A stretch of 64,000 bases of DNA, taken from NCBI GenBank assembly GCA_012934845.2, contig WNNJ02002385.1, positions 55,754-119,753 on the forward strand. The letters are read 5' to 3'. Of this stretch, positions 47,130 through 59,995 are shown piece by piece. The translations under genes and the position numbers were made by a program. This DNA comes from Pomphorhynchus laevis (taxonomy: Eukaryota; Acanthocephala; Palaeacanthocephala; Echinorhynchida; Pomphorhynchidae). Position 1 is the stretch's first letter. Every line of letters starts with the position of its first letter. The notes beneath the pieces are model-generated. The model saw only the letters and a program-made list of their open reading frames with translations. It searched no databases and was not told where the DNA came from.

Positions 47130-50100
47130 TTACACATAGAGTACCGGCTTCTTCCCTGGCCATGCTTCTTTCATATATTTCTTCCGTGGTTTATTATCAA
47201 TATCACGGTAAGACTCGGAAAGGTTATCGGTGCTACCAATTGTTTCAGGAATATCAGAGTATAATGAAGCACCAACAAATGTTCTAGCTTCCAAATGATC
47301 AATATCAGGGGCGGGATTAGGCATCGGAATTCCTAGTTTAGAAGCTATGCTGAAGTGAGTCTTTATTGGCTGCCTTGAAGGCGGTAAAGAAAATGCACTC
47401 TTAGATTTTAAACGCGACTTTTTTGCGTGATGTTCATCAGACATAGGTCGTTTCTAAAAAATATATTTAAGAAAACAATTCAGGGAAAATAACGCTTATG
47501 ATGGTTATCAACAACCATAGCTTACATTAGACCCTTACATACAAATATTAAAATATGATTATAAGCGCACGTTCAGAGACCGTATAAAAAACACGCAATT
47601 TACTGCTTAAAGTCTAATTTTAGAGTTCGAGTGAACACCTTAAACATTTCCGTCTACATAAAGTCTATTTCGACAATTCAATAAGTTAAGTTGGGCCTCG
47701 GTCCAACTTAACTACGGCAAGGAACAACTGATCTCATAAGAGCTAAGACAAACAAAGTCAAGAACAATTTAGTTAATTAAAGGCATTTTTGAAATCAAGA
47801 AAATAAATTCTAAATACTTGGGTAGATTGTAAATACTAAATTCATTATAAATACTTCAGCGTAGATTGTTTTAAATGTTTCGATTTTTTATCCCACAAAT
47901 GTGAATTTGTAACATAAAAAAATCCATTTTTGTAGAATGGGATTTTAAAATAAAATTTTTATTTTCTCGATAAACATCAAATTCATTAGAATTTGTTGAA
48001 TAAAATTTGTTGAAAATCGTAAAATGCTCGATTACAGAAATGGAATGAAATTTTTTATATGGGGAATATTTTACGAGTTGACATTACGCAATAAGAAATA
48101 AAAATGGTAGGAAAAACGCAATTGGAACAAATCAAAAGTTTTAAGAACAAAAAACTTGTAATCGTGTTATCTTATCGAGCCACATAATCTTATCAGCTGA
48201 TCTTGAGTAGCTGATAAAAATAACAATATAATATAACAGTAATAACAATAATAACAATAATATAATACACAATCTTATCTGTATAAAAGTAAATCAAAAT
48301 ACAAGAAACTATCGATTGAATCTAATCAAGAATCTACATCTAAAAAGTTTCTTTTACTTGAAAAAAAGTATCTTTTAATAAGTATCTTTCCTTGATAATG
48401 GCAACGGCCATAATCAAGGAAAGCAACTTTATTAGCAACTTCAATAGCCAAACAGCTCGCATCTACTAATCTACAACACTAGATACTGTAGTACTTTTAA
48501 ACCAACATGCAATCGCGTTATTAGATTCACAAACAACAAACAGGTTGGCAACAACGATACTTTATTCAACAATTCTTCAAATACTTTATTCTTCAACTAC
48601 AATACTTTATTCAACAATCACTGTGGGTATACAGTAATTGTAGCGCACTTTGATTTTGTATTTGTTCATACATTACATCTCCTCTTTACCTATTTGAAGC
48701 CAAATTGCTCCAAATCTTTCCAGGCATCTGATATTTTCTTTCGCTTCGTCTCCATCCAACCATACTTTGATTCCTCTCATTATGTAGTCCCTTCTTTGGC
48801 TAAGTATCAGCTTCGTTATCGCTATTCAGCCTCTCCGTCGTTATAGTCCAAGTGCATGCCCTTAGACGAATTTCTCCTCGGCTCACTCTTTATCGATCTT
48901 TGTTTCATCATCCGAGTTTCCAGATTTTTCTTTCGTTCCGTATCTTGTGTTGGTTTCCTCCATCGCAGGCCATGTACGGACACTATCAACATGTCTCTCT
49001 ATTTCCTTGTACATTTATCTCAATTGATATGTCATCGAATATGTAGGCCATTGCATTCTATGCTGTACATGATCTCTGATGTTCTTTCAATAATTATTAA
49101 AAGAACATCAATGCACCAAACTTCGTCTCCAACTTGGAAAGCAGTGCTCTACAACATCAATGAGTGATATTTCTTTTGTTTTATTAACATCCCATCACTG
49201 TCACTCTCGCTGATTTAATATGGTTTCATAGCGTTGTGAGATTTCTCCCTAGCATTAATCTTGTTTATTTGGCATTTGTTGAACTATGAACCGAATTTAT
49301 GTAGCTCATTATAGCTTGCTGCAATATTTTATAAACAGCGCCTCTTACAAATCGCATCAAGACCCGCTGTTTGACACTCTGCACAAACCTCTCTACCAAT
49401 CCATTTGATTTTGGATGATGCGGTGTGGTATCATCCAAAATCAAAGACATATCAGCCGGTGTCAGATATTGTTGTTTCTCATAAATGTTTTAAACAACGA
49501 TTATGTAAACGGAGGTCCGTTGACGAATAAAAGTTAAACTGGAACACCCAGTCATTCAAACACATCTCTCATTCTGGCAATTAATGTGAGCCTGCTGTGA
49601 CGCTAAAGGTAGTACTTCGAGCGATTTACTTGCCGCACACTGCATCAAAAAATAACTATTGTTCCTTGACTGGGCCTGCAAAGTCGACATGGACTCTTTC
49701 ACAAGGAATGCTCGTTGTAGGCCAGTTCTTCATCAGATAATCTAATGGAGTAAAATGTAATGGAGTAAATTTCCTTTTGATTGAGTGTTCATCACATTGC
49801 TTTCGATTGAGTTTCGGTAGCAATTGGTGAAACTCACCCAAACAGCATCACTGACGACAGTTTGATCATACCACTGACAACCCAATGAACATTACACGAC
49901 TGATGATGATAGTAACCATTAAAATATTGATAATATTTTTCGTGTTTGATTTTCCTTGGTTCCTATCAATTAAAATTTGCTAAATTTAAGTAAATTGATA
50001 ACTTTAATAAATATTAAATTAATTTAATATTAATATATATTCAATATAATAGAAATTATATAAAATATTTAATAAATACGAAAACTTTATTTTTATTTTT

Positions 50101-53100
50101 GAGAACACTCCAATTCCATTCCACTAATCTTGAGATAAGCCAATTTTAATTATCATATTTATTTAAAAAAATTACTATAATGAATTTGAAAACTTTCTGA
50201 GTTTTCGCTAAAACTCTAATTGTTTTCGAATGGCACTAATTATTTTCGGCAATTGTATACACTAATTGGCTAAGAAAGAAAAAGACATACACGATTATTA
50301 GTTGCAATGATAGTTGTTTGTACGAGATTTTGAAACCGTCCGATTGTCGGATCGAAGTCCTCTATATAAGTCCAATAGATATAATAAATATCAAATAATA
50401 ACGCAATAACTAACCTGGATTTATGATTTGTTCATCTTCGCAGAAAGTTACCCGCTTTGTGTTTGATAATAATGATGCAACTGTTAAACCATCTTTACTA
50501 GATTTCAGTGAAGTTGAAGCGTCCGCGGATAGTATTTGACCAATTCGGCGATTATGAGCAGTATTGAATTCGGTAAGATTCTTAATTTTAAGATTCGGTA
50601 AGATTCTTAATTCGATAAGATTCGACAATTTTTGTTTAATAGAAAATATTAATTATCATCTATTTATACAATTTATTTTAAATAAACAAAAATTTCCAAA
50701 AAATAAAAATTTTAAGAAACCAATTGCAGATCGGTTAATTATGTAACCTAAAATTATAATGATACAATACATATAATATTAATAAAATAAAATAATATAA
50801 TATTAATATAAATAAATATATGTATATAAATAAATATAGAAGTATAAAGAGAATACAGTGAAAAATTCGCAAAAACCTAAAGGTAAGTAAAACCTGATTC
50901 CGTTGATTTTAAAATACACTTTCCATATCTCGTACATTGTTTGCTTTCGTTTTCATCACAATATGCGGTGAGAAAATCAAGTGAGTGCAGACGGTAGTAA
51001 CGAGCATCAACTGAGTTTTCATTAATTTCAAGTAATTGTTGTATTTTATTTCATTTATACTGCTTTTCATTAGTACACTTGCTAAATAATAGAATATTAT
51101 AAATTATGTTATCTTTCTATTTAAGTTCGGTAGAAATTATTAATTATCATCTATTTATACAATTTATTTTAAATAAACAAAAATTTCCAAAAAATAAAAA
51201 TTTTAAGAAACCAATTGCAGATCGGTTAATCATGTAACTTAAAATTATAATTGAAATTAATAACATAATTATAATTGTAAATATTAAATTCCACTTTTAT
51301 ATCTTTAAAATTTTATTTTATTTTAATTTTAGTATTTAATTTAGGTCCGATTCGACGAAATTTTATTCGCTTGACTGATTTCAGCGGTTTTAGCACATTT
51401 TAATGCTAAACTGATTTCAACTCTCAGCTCACCACAAACTTACATCTAATTCCATTGTATCAGACGATGTAGGAATAGCGATATCAATATTTGTAATTAC
51501 ACCAGGAACTGTCGGCTTCTCCCTTATCACGTATATTCGAGTACTTGCTCCGAAGTGAAATTGAGTACCGGTGAATATTTGCTGCGGCTTATGAGATTCT
51601 AATTGAACAGGACCAACAAATGTTCCATGAGCTCAACAGAACATCAACAAAAAAGAACAAGGAAACACTTGTTGGGTAAAATTGGATAAACTTTCAATTA
51701 ATTACAAATAGATTAATTAATACGAGTTGACTACGAAAAAATATTAAATTTTTTTTCTGAATTATCTTGAGTTGAAAATGATTTAAGTTGCTATATTTGT
51801 AACTAAAATGGTACAGATAAAACAAAGAATTAGATTGGATCATAATTTTGAATTAAATTTCAATCCCCATCATTAATCATTATTAATTAATAATAATTAA
51901 TAAATAGTTAATTAATATTAATTATTGGTAATAATTAATTATCGTTAATTTAATAATTAAAATTTATTAAATTAAAAAAAATGAAAATTTGATTTAAAAA
52001 ATAAAAAATAAATGCAATATGAAAAAAAAATTATCAAAATTTAAAATTTTTATCATAGCAATATTTGATAATTTTATATTTCACAATTTTTAATAATAAT
52101 TTTATAAACATATTTAACAATTTATAGTTTTTCTTCACAATTGTTTTTGCAATTCTCTAAAGAGAATTGCAGTAAAATTATTGTAACAAAAATTTAATTT
52201 AAGCTTAATTAAATATAAAAATATTTTAAAAGTATTTAACCAAATATTTAGTTAAGTGTTTAAGTATAAAATTATTAATGAAAGAGCATGAACAGTACTA
52301 TATATTTTAATATTGGTTAGACATATCAGCTTCTGATCTGATTCTTAACTTCAGTTTCGGTAATGATTCTGAAAACTGAAAATCATTCAATTCATCTGCT
52401 ACTCTAAGATTTCACTGAATTAATTGAATTACATGTTACAACCTGTATTTTAATAACTAATTTTATTTAAGATCGTTTTGTTTGTGAGTTAGTATGTAAT
52501 TTATAGCTGATTAAATTGAATTTTGTTCGTTTCATCAACATTCAGGGAGCAAATCGGCACTTTTAGATTATAGTAAAATTCATGAAAGTCAAGTTAATAA
52601 ATTTATTTCAAAATAATTGAAGGTTACATCAAACATTTGATGTTATATAAAAAATTTGATTTGAAATCAGAAATAATATAAATAAAGTATTCAATAATAT
52701 AAAAATAATATAATAAAGTAGAACTATTTAAATTGCAAACAACTAAAATTATCGTCATTGATTTTAAAATGCATATATTTAATCTAAGCGTATATTCATT
52801 CATTTAATTCATAAAATATTAGGACACAAATATAGGAAATCAGATTTAAATAGAAATTTAATTTCTATTTAAATTCAATTGATCTTTAATTTACGAAAGA
52901 ATAGAAGGCAAACAGTGAGATAAATTTGAATTGAGACAAATTCATTAATTTATTAAATCATTTACTATAAATTGCAATCAATACATTAACAAATGAAAGC
53001 GCAGAGCACAATTAATATTGTCTTTAAATCACTGAGTTTCACGTACACGTTTTTAGTTCCATTTACAATCATGACAAATAAATTACTAAAATATCTAAGA

Positions 53101-56100
53101 AATCAAATTAATAATATGCAAACTATGGGCTTGGAGATAAAATGCGTTCGTTTACAAAAGCTTTGTGATAAAAATCAGCATGGCAATAAAGATGTAACTG
53201 CTTAGCGTGAATTACAGTTGAAAAGAAGGTCTGAAGCAAAAAACTGATAAGGCGTAGTGCCAGTGGACAATTACGGAACGATGTAATGAATGAGAAATGG
53301 ATGGACATTTCATTAAGGCGAAATTAACAGATACAAAAACGAGATTGCCAAGGATATGGAATACGAATGATGCAAACCTTGTCGTGATATGCGTGTATGT
53401 AGATGCGAGCAATCAGTAGTTGTTTCGTGGCTTGCGGTTATTGTCGTTATTGTAAAATATTTGTGGTCATTGTTATTAGCTGACCAACAACTTGTAGATT
53501 GTTTTAGCTGACTTTTCAAAGCGCACGTTTTCACCATTAAAAAGGGAAATTTGGGTAAGGACAGCAACTGGGGTCGAATAAATTTTAGAAGATAGAATAA
53601 GAACCTTTTAACGGCATTTGTAGGAATTTAGCTGATTGAAACTAGATACAGGAAAATACGACAATATTACTACATATTGCGTAGGTTAGCATCGAAATAA
53701 TTCAAAATAGGTAAAATGGAAATATTATAACATTATATTTTATACATACTGCGTAGGTTAGCATCGACTCTATCATATATTTACAAAAATTGGAAAATAA
53801 TAGTTTAGTGAACTATTAATAAGTTCATTTACATTTTGCCAATATTCTGCACATTTACCCAAAATCTCAATCAAAAATATTATCAGAAATATTAAATCAT
53901 GACCGCTTTTTGATTATGAATTGATAGAAATATATAAAATACATAAAATACATAATAATATACATAATATTTTAATATACATTAAAATACATAGATGTTT
54001 TATAGTTAATAAATTTTAACAGGAGCTACTGTTATACATACATGATTTATAGTTAATAAATTTTAACAGGAGCTTTGTAATAATTATTAATATTTCTGTA
54101 TATTCAGAGTAGAATAGATATTGCAGTCTCTATTTTTAATGTTCTTTGTTAAAGGCGTTAAAAGGTGCAAAAACTTTATATCATAAAATGATGAATTGTA
54201 TGAGTGTGCGAAATGACTAGTGATTGCTATTTTTATTATTAACACATTTAGATGCTACTTGATCAATTACCAATATACACTTTAAACTCTATGTATTTTT
54301 TTCTTAATTTAGTTGACCCATCCTTTTATATTTATATAAATATCAGTGTTACATTCATTTTTAAAATATAAACTGAATGCTTAGGTAAACTTTATCTAAT
54401 TTTAAAAGTTCCAAATAGATAAAATGGAAATATTATAACATTATATTTTAATGAATTAAAATAGACATTAGAAAGTGTTAATGTTATAATCTAGGAATCT
54501 TGAATAAAATTACAAGACAACTTACTAGATCCCAGATCAATGAGGAAAGATCTGTTAAGTTCTTTATGCCAAACGAGAACAGCATGAACTCTGGAACAAG
54601 ATGCATGATCAATGGAAAAATCACATAGATCCCGATTACGACCAAAGAAATAGCACTTCTTTTCGTCGATCATTAGTTTCTAAATTTAAAGAAGATGATT
54701 CAAAATTCAGTAATTTATTCAAATAAAAATAAAAATTTAATAAAATTCTAGTTGATAGCAAAAATGCTTTTAAAATGATTATGAAAAGATTAAAATAGTA
54801 TTAAAATGGGTTTATTAAAAATATCAAACAGACAACAACATTAATAACATCAATAAAAACAACAGTAATAACATCAATAAAAACAACATCAATACATTAA
54901 CAACATCAATAATACTCTATGGTGCAGCCCCTTGGCTTAGGGGTCACAAACTTTCAATTACAATATTTTTACTAGTTTAATTATAAAATAATACAGTAAT
55001 ATTTAGCTTCACAACGCAAACTATTTGAGGTAAGGCTCTTGGTAAGGTGTTACCTTACCAAAAGTTACACTCGGTAAGGTCTGTATTCACAGAATTGATA
55101 AGGCATAGTGGCATGGCGGAAATTACTGGAAGATGGAAGAAATGAGAAATGGGTAGATATTTCAGGCAGCGAAATTATCAGGAACAAAACCTACACAGTT
55201 TAGAACATCGGATATGGTTGATAAGAAAATTGTAGTGAGACACTTGTGATTTTTGTTGCGTTTTGTGTTTTTGGGTTTTTGCCATAAAAATTTGGTTTTT
55301 TGGATTTTTGGTTGATATAAAAACATAGGCGTTATTATTGGTGGATTGACAACTAAGAAATTGACTGAAAATTGATAAGGGATTAATTAAGGTAAGGGCA
55401 GCTACTGCAGAAGAATGAATTTTATAAGATATACCAAAACCGTTTTTGTTAAATCTCCATTTGCCAGAATACAGTGGATTGAAAATACAACAAGCAGGAT
55501 TAGACCATATTTGGTATTCTGTAAGTTGTTATTGACTCCATCGAAATTTTTAAGAATCGGGGGGGGGCGTGTACATATAAACTCGAAAATTTGCGATATA
55601 AGTTATAGATAAGATCTTTAAGATTTTTATTCTCTGTGCAGTATGTCCACCGACCAAGTGGAGATAAGATGTAGCCCGATATATTTATGTGTAAACGAAT
55701 TTAATTTGATAACTATTTGACGATAGCATGTCGGTTGAGCTAAATGTTTTCGTAACATTAATAACCTTTGCTTTCAGTGTGTTGGCAATGAGGTCATTGC
55801 CAAAGAAGTTATAGCGGATTTAGCATGGAAAATTCAAAGAATTTGAAATGCAAAAAAAAAACGAATTAATTCAAACTTATTTTAAAAATCTATTTAGTTC
55901 ATTATTATGCTATAAAACCGTTGATTCATCCGTGAAAATAATTGTTATTAAAACCGATATTCTATGAACATTAAAATCAATATTATGTCAATTAGTAAAA
56001 CTGCTCAGAAACAGGAAGAGGAAGATTTTCGTAACCTGTTTCGTCCAAAAATTTAGCATCATTTCTAGAGATAGAATGATAAGCATATTATACAAGAACA

Positions 56101-56599
56101 CTAAGCGAAGAAACGACATTAAAAGCTTTATTTTGTCATCAAATATTTATTAAGATAAATATTAAATAATATTAATATTAATCTATATATTTAATAATTA
56201 AATATTTCATATGTTTAATCATCGACGACTTTTGATACAAAAATGTAAAAATTGTAAAAGTTGTTGATATATTAATATTAATTTTTAATATTAAGAAAAA
56301 TTCTATCAAATGCAGGCGTTTTCATACGCCTGCATTTTTATGACATTTTCATTACTATCAATATTCTCTAATAAATAACAAAACATTTTGAATAAAATAG
56401 ATCAATCGGTTTCGCATAACATGTAAAACATTACTAAAACAAACACTAACTTGGACCATTTTGTCTTCTTTGAGCACGTCCAAATGAAGTCCGTTCGGTG
56501 GTTTCCCCGCCCTAAAGGAATGAGCAGATAAATTCACTTAATACTTTCATAAACTAACCAAGAAGGAATTTGAAAGTTATTACTGGCTGTCGCATCCAT
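47130..56599 (-). CDS. PPP1R8: Nuclear inhibitor of protein phosphatase 1 (NIPP1)
   Basis: Nuclear scaffold that binds and restrains PP1 and recruits splicing and chromatin factors. Seven exons: 56,559-56,599; 56,451-56,511; 54,526-54,679; 51,444-51,631; 50,415-50,580; 50,291-50,361; 47,130-47,453. All GT..AG, phases consistent; 1,005 nt, 334 residues (human 351). The start ATG opens MDATASNNFQIPSWAGKPPN then GLHLDVLKEDK, as in human. FHA domain in exons 2-4: KKCYFFGRNRDLCDFSIDH, SCSRVHAVLVWHK, LIDLGSTHGTFVG, FGASTRIYVIREKP. Exon 5 carries ELDNLTEFNTAHNRR and the PP1-docking RVTF in KRVTFCEDEQIINP. Exon 6 gives EDFDPTIGRFQNLVQTTII. The last exon ends KKYMKEAWPGKKPVLYV, the conserved carboxy end. 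The small exon 6 is needed to restore phase, which supports the model. Confidence 0.94.
48640..49240. other. Unexplained, less A/T-rich segment in a PPP1R8 intron
   Basis: Richer in C on the plus strand than its surroundings, with a 103-codon plus-strand frame at 48,856-49,167 that matches nothing recognised. It adjoins the LTR-element fragment and may be part of it. Confidence 0.3.
49240..49900 (-). mobile_element. LTR retrotransposon fossil (Ty3/gypsy-like), integrase part
   Basis: Lies in PPP1R8 intron 6 on the same strand as the gene. Separate short frames show integrase features: an ERVHVDFAGP-type segment near 49,660-49,700 and a HHPKSNGLVERFVQSVK-type segment near 49,390-49,430. No LTRs, reverse transcriptase or capsid region were recognised around it. 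It is an old, broken partial copy with several breaks. Confidence 0.6.
53140..53610 (+). repeat. Unclassified repeat, copy 1 (PPP1R8 intron 3)
   Basis: Shares TGATAAGGCGTAGTG, ATGAGAAATGG and GGTAAGGACAGCAACTG (with small changes), in the same order and similar spacing, with 55,080-55,440. No coding domain recognised in either copy. Confidence 0.5.
55060..55640 (+). repeat. Unclassified repeat, copy 2 (PPP1R8 intron 2)
   Basis: Second copy of the element at 53.1-53.6 kb: TGATAAGGCATAGTGG near 55,098, ATGAGAAATGGGTAG near 55,143, GGTAAGGGCAGCTACTG near 55,392. Also has a run of nine G near 55,560. Confidence 0.5.
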
Positions 56600-56939
56600 T
56601 GCTCATCAGTCTTTAACTGAAAAATTCAAACAAATTAATCTGAAAAAGAAAGTTGATTAGTAAAAAATACAAAATTTCTAATTTAAAAAACTATGATGTT
56701 TTCTGTAAAAGCAGAACGTTTTAACATATAATTACTCATTTCGAATTTTATTATTTGCATAAAATGTATTAAAATTGATATATTAGTTGGGTGTTGCACT
56801 GATCATCTTTAAATCTTTAGACTTTTGCGGCAAATGTTATCGAACAATTCTCATCTGAGCAAATTCAAATTCCTAAAATAAAAAACTACGGTGTTTATTA
56901 TAGGTTGTATATATATGTATTCGTATATACAGAAAAAGC

Positions 56940-57665
56940 AATTACACGATATATCAATCATCCTCACAGTCCACAACCTCACTTATTTGAGATTCCATTT
57001 CATGATTACCTTTCCCTTAAACCCTTCGTCCGTAACAAGGTTCGCTCGTCTAACTTATTTCTATGTGGCATCCGCCGTATCCGCTCCCTTATCGACTTCA
57101 GTTCATGTATGTATCTTCCTTCATTGCTTCTTTTCCCTTAAATCGATTAATGCCTCAGCCTTTTCTCCAATTCTCCAAAATCCATCATTCTACCCATACG
57201 ACGCACCATACGTAGGAGCACACCGCCGTTCGAGTGCTCCTACGTCTCCGTCGCTTTGAAAACTCATCATCATATATTGCCCAACTCTCCTGGCCCAAAA
57301 TCCACATCAGCATACAACTCCGCCTTCTACTCGTAACTTTTCGTCTCATCGCTGTCGGCTCCTCATCGTTCATCAATCTCCCTTTCTTAGACGACACTCG
57401 TACTACCTCTCTAACACTGCGTTCCCATCATTCCCTCTTACTCTACATTCACAATTACTCTAACAACTGCGCTCGCCGATCCTTCCTTGTCGCCGCCCCA
57501 CTCGCCTGGAATCAGCTACCACTCGACGTCCTCAGCGCTCCCTCCTTTATTGCATTCAAATGTCGCCTTCATACCCACCTCATCGACACTTGATTTAGAT
57601 TTTTGCTTTTTGTTGTTGCGGTAATGTAAGCGTGAGCCGGCACGCATTTGTCACTTAAAAATAAA
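56940..57665 (+). mobile_element. CR1-like LINE (family B), 3' end
   Basis: Broken frames give GIRRIRSLIDFSSCMY near 57,070, RLRRFENSSSYIAQLSW near 57,240 and, from 57,460, CARRSFLVAAPLAWNQLPLD then APSFIAFKCRLHTHL and a stop at 57,591. The tail has TGTAAGCGTGAGCCGGCACG and CATTTGTCAC before an A-rich end. 5'-truncated with frame breaks. Confidence 0.75.
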
Positions 57666-57699
57666 CATTTTTTATATAAAAAATGTTTATAAAATGTTA

Positions 57700-58410
57700 A
57701 TATTATCAAACTAGTCATCTATAGTTTGTTTCCTAATTTTAAGTTTATATGCGTGTGCAGTCATTGTTACTATTGAAATTTTGATGACTAATTATATTCT
57801 GCACGCTACTTTAATCCTATCTATAAGCCAACAGCAGTACGCTATATTTAGGTGTTGGTGAACCTCATCAGCTACTGATCCGATACTCACCTTTCACGTT
57901 TAGGTCCTTTTAATGTTGGCTGACGATCACTCGACTCGTCCGCTCTATTGACAATTAGAATTAATAAAAGACTTTCGTCTTACACTTTACAAATCTAATT
58001 GAAATCATTTTTGATTTCAAATTAAATCTGCTATGGTAGGAGAATGTGCTACCTTCAATTTGGAAACCTAGCTGTTTTTCCTAATGAATACCATTATCAA
58101 ACTAGTCATTTATAGTTTGCTTCCCAATTTTAAGTTGATTTATTTGTTACCATTGAATTTTAATGGAATTTAATGAAATTTCATTAAATTTCACTTTAGC
58201 CTGCACGCTACTTTAATCCTATCTATAAGCCAACAGCCGTACGCTACATTTCAGTATTGGTGAACTTCATCATCCGCTGATCCGATACTCACGTTTCACG
58301 TATCAGCCCTTTTAATGTTTGATGACGATTACTTGCTATTATCAAACTTGTCAGCTATAGTTTGTTTCCTAATTTTAAGTCCAGTCGTCGTTGAAATTTA
58401 AATTTTGATG
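57700..58410 (-). repeat. Tandem-repeat family 3, two units plus a partial third
   Basis: Units begin TATCAAACTAGTCAT at about 57,706 and 58,092 (period about 386 bp) with a third start at about 58,338. Shared blocks: CTATAGTTTG, CTTTAATCCTATCTATAAGC, CAACAGC-GTACGCTA, CTGATCCGATACTCAC. On the minus strand each full unit has TGATGA - 3-bp stem - (G/T)AAA, with stem pairs AGT/ACT in one and GGT/ACC in the other. I could not find convincing stems I and III, so a ribozyme is not claimed. Confidence 0.65.
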
Positions 58411-58469
58411 CAACATGCAGAAACATAATTTAAAAATATAATTTTTTGTTTTTAATTTGTAGATTTTCT

Positions 58470-58617
58470 TTTTAAAGAAAACTTATAAAGGTTGATAAAA
58501 ATGGATAAATTAGTAAATTACTTTATTAAAACAAATTGTTTTATTCACTGGAAGATTATTATTTTTATTACAAAGAGAACGTTCATGATCACCGATTGTG
58601 AAACGAATCCGACAAAG
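58470..58617. repeat. 147-bp duplication, copy 1
   Basis: Nearly identical to 58,935-59,080, sharing ACTTATAAAGGTTGATAAAA, GAGAACGTTCATGATCACCG and ATTGTGAAACGAAT. Confidence 0.9.
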
Positions 58618-58841
58618 AACGTTTATTTATATTCTCTAATTTCTTATGGAAAATATACGATAACTATACCATAAATCTGACTATTTATATAATTTTTAGA
58701 TAAATTGTCATTAGTCAATGTAAATAGTGAATCATTAACTATATGCCTGCTTAGAACGAATGGTGGCATTGTAAATAATCGTCCATTTATTTGATGTTAA
58801 GCTCAGCCTTCTTAAACTGTGAATAATAATACAAATTTATT

Positions 58842-59903
58842 TAATGTGGCAGATGCGTACAAGCTGTACGCTTACAAGTCCACAAACAAAAATGAAAAAG
58901 TCAAGCAGATAAATTGTTTAAATGGGATCGGATTTTTTTAAAGAAAACTTATAAAGGTTGATAAAAATAGATAAATTAGTAAATTACTTTATTAAAATAA
59001 ATTGTTTTATTTACTGGAAGATTATTTTTTTATTACAAAGAGAACGTTCATGATCACCGATTGTGAAACGAATGCGACAAACGAATCAGACGAATTTGAA
59101 CACGACAATAAATTGTAGGCAAATGGAGAGAAGCAAGATGGTAGGATGTATGATCAAAACGACGAAGACGGATGAGAATTCGGACGGCTGCGTTGACGAT
59201 GTGTTGTAGAGAAGAAGAGTGGATTTAGGTGAGTTGGAAAATAGACTAAAACAATAATCGAGTCTAGAAAAAAGGATAGAAGATATTAGAGTCATACAAG
59301 AAGGGAAATCGATCAATCTACGAACTTGATAGAGGTTGCGGAGTATCAAGGTAGATGAGCGTACTTTATCTCTAGGAAAACGAGATTATCAACGATAGGA
59401 ATAATTTTAGAATTTAATGATACCGAGGAAGGTTCGAAGCCGAGGCGTTGAGGTAGGATCCACATAAGGTGCATGAGCATAGATGAGAATGTCATCAGCA
59501 TATTGCATAACATTGGTTAAATTTATGAGAAATCGAAGACAAATCACCAAGAAGAAGAGAGAAAGGCATAGGGCCTAATACGGAGCCTTGTAGAACACCG
59601 GACGGAATGGACAAAGGATGGGAGAGAGAAGAGTTAGAATAGACGCGAAATGTACGGTTTGATAGATATGAAGAAAACCATGATACAGTGGTAAAGAGAA
59701 GCCATAATCATGACGAAGGCGATGGAGAAGAATCGAGTGATCGACGATGTCAAAAGCAGACGATAGATCAAGAGAAACTATGACACTACATAATTTATGA
59801 TCGCGCGATATGAGTAAGTCGTTATAAACTTTAAGACATGCAATTTCGGTAGAGTAATTAGAGCGAAAAGCGGCTTGGAAGGGAGGAAATAAGTTAGAGG
59901 AAA

Positions 59904-59905
<2 letters not shown>
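58842..59905 (-). mobile_element. CR1-like LINE (family B), inverted copy
   Basis: Minus strand, starting beside the (TA)n at 59,908: FQAAFRSNYSTEIACLKVYN, SLDLSSAFDIVDHSILLHRL (reverse transcriptase A box) near 59,730, then across frames QYADDILIYAHAPYVDP near 59,500, RLDYCFSLFSNSPKSTLL near 59,240 and the family tail (complement of CTTACAAGTCCACAAAC) near 58,880. 5'-truncated, with breaks and the 147-bp insert. Confidence 0.8.
58935..59080. repeat. 147-bp duplication, copy 2, inside a LINE
   Basis: Separates the 3' tail of the inverted family B LINE (58,842-58,934) from its coding part (59,081 onward). It replaces about 230 bp of LINE sequence present in the copy at 2.8-3.3 kb. Confidence 0.85.

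Positions 59906-59907
<2 letters not shown>

Positions 59908-59991
<84 letters not shown>
59908..59991. repeat. (TA)n microsatellite
   Basis: About 42 uninterrupted TA units. Marks the junction between the LINE and repeat family 1. Confidence 0.98.

Positions 59992-59995
<4 letters not shown>

Noticed and set aside
48856-49167. 103-codon plus-strand gene
   Set aside because: No recognisable domain, antisense within a PPP1R8 intron next to an LTR-element fragment; left as unexplained.
57700-58410. Ribozyme in tandem-repeat family 3
   Set aside because: The catalytic boxes and a 3-bp stem II are present, but stems I and III could not be found in any strand order.
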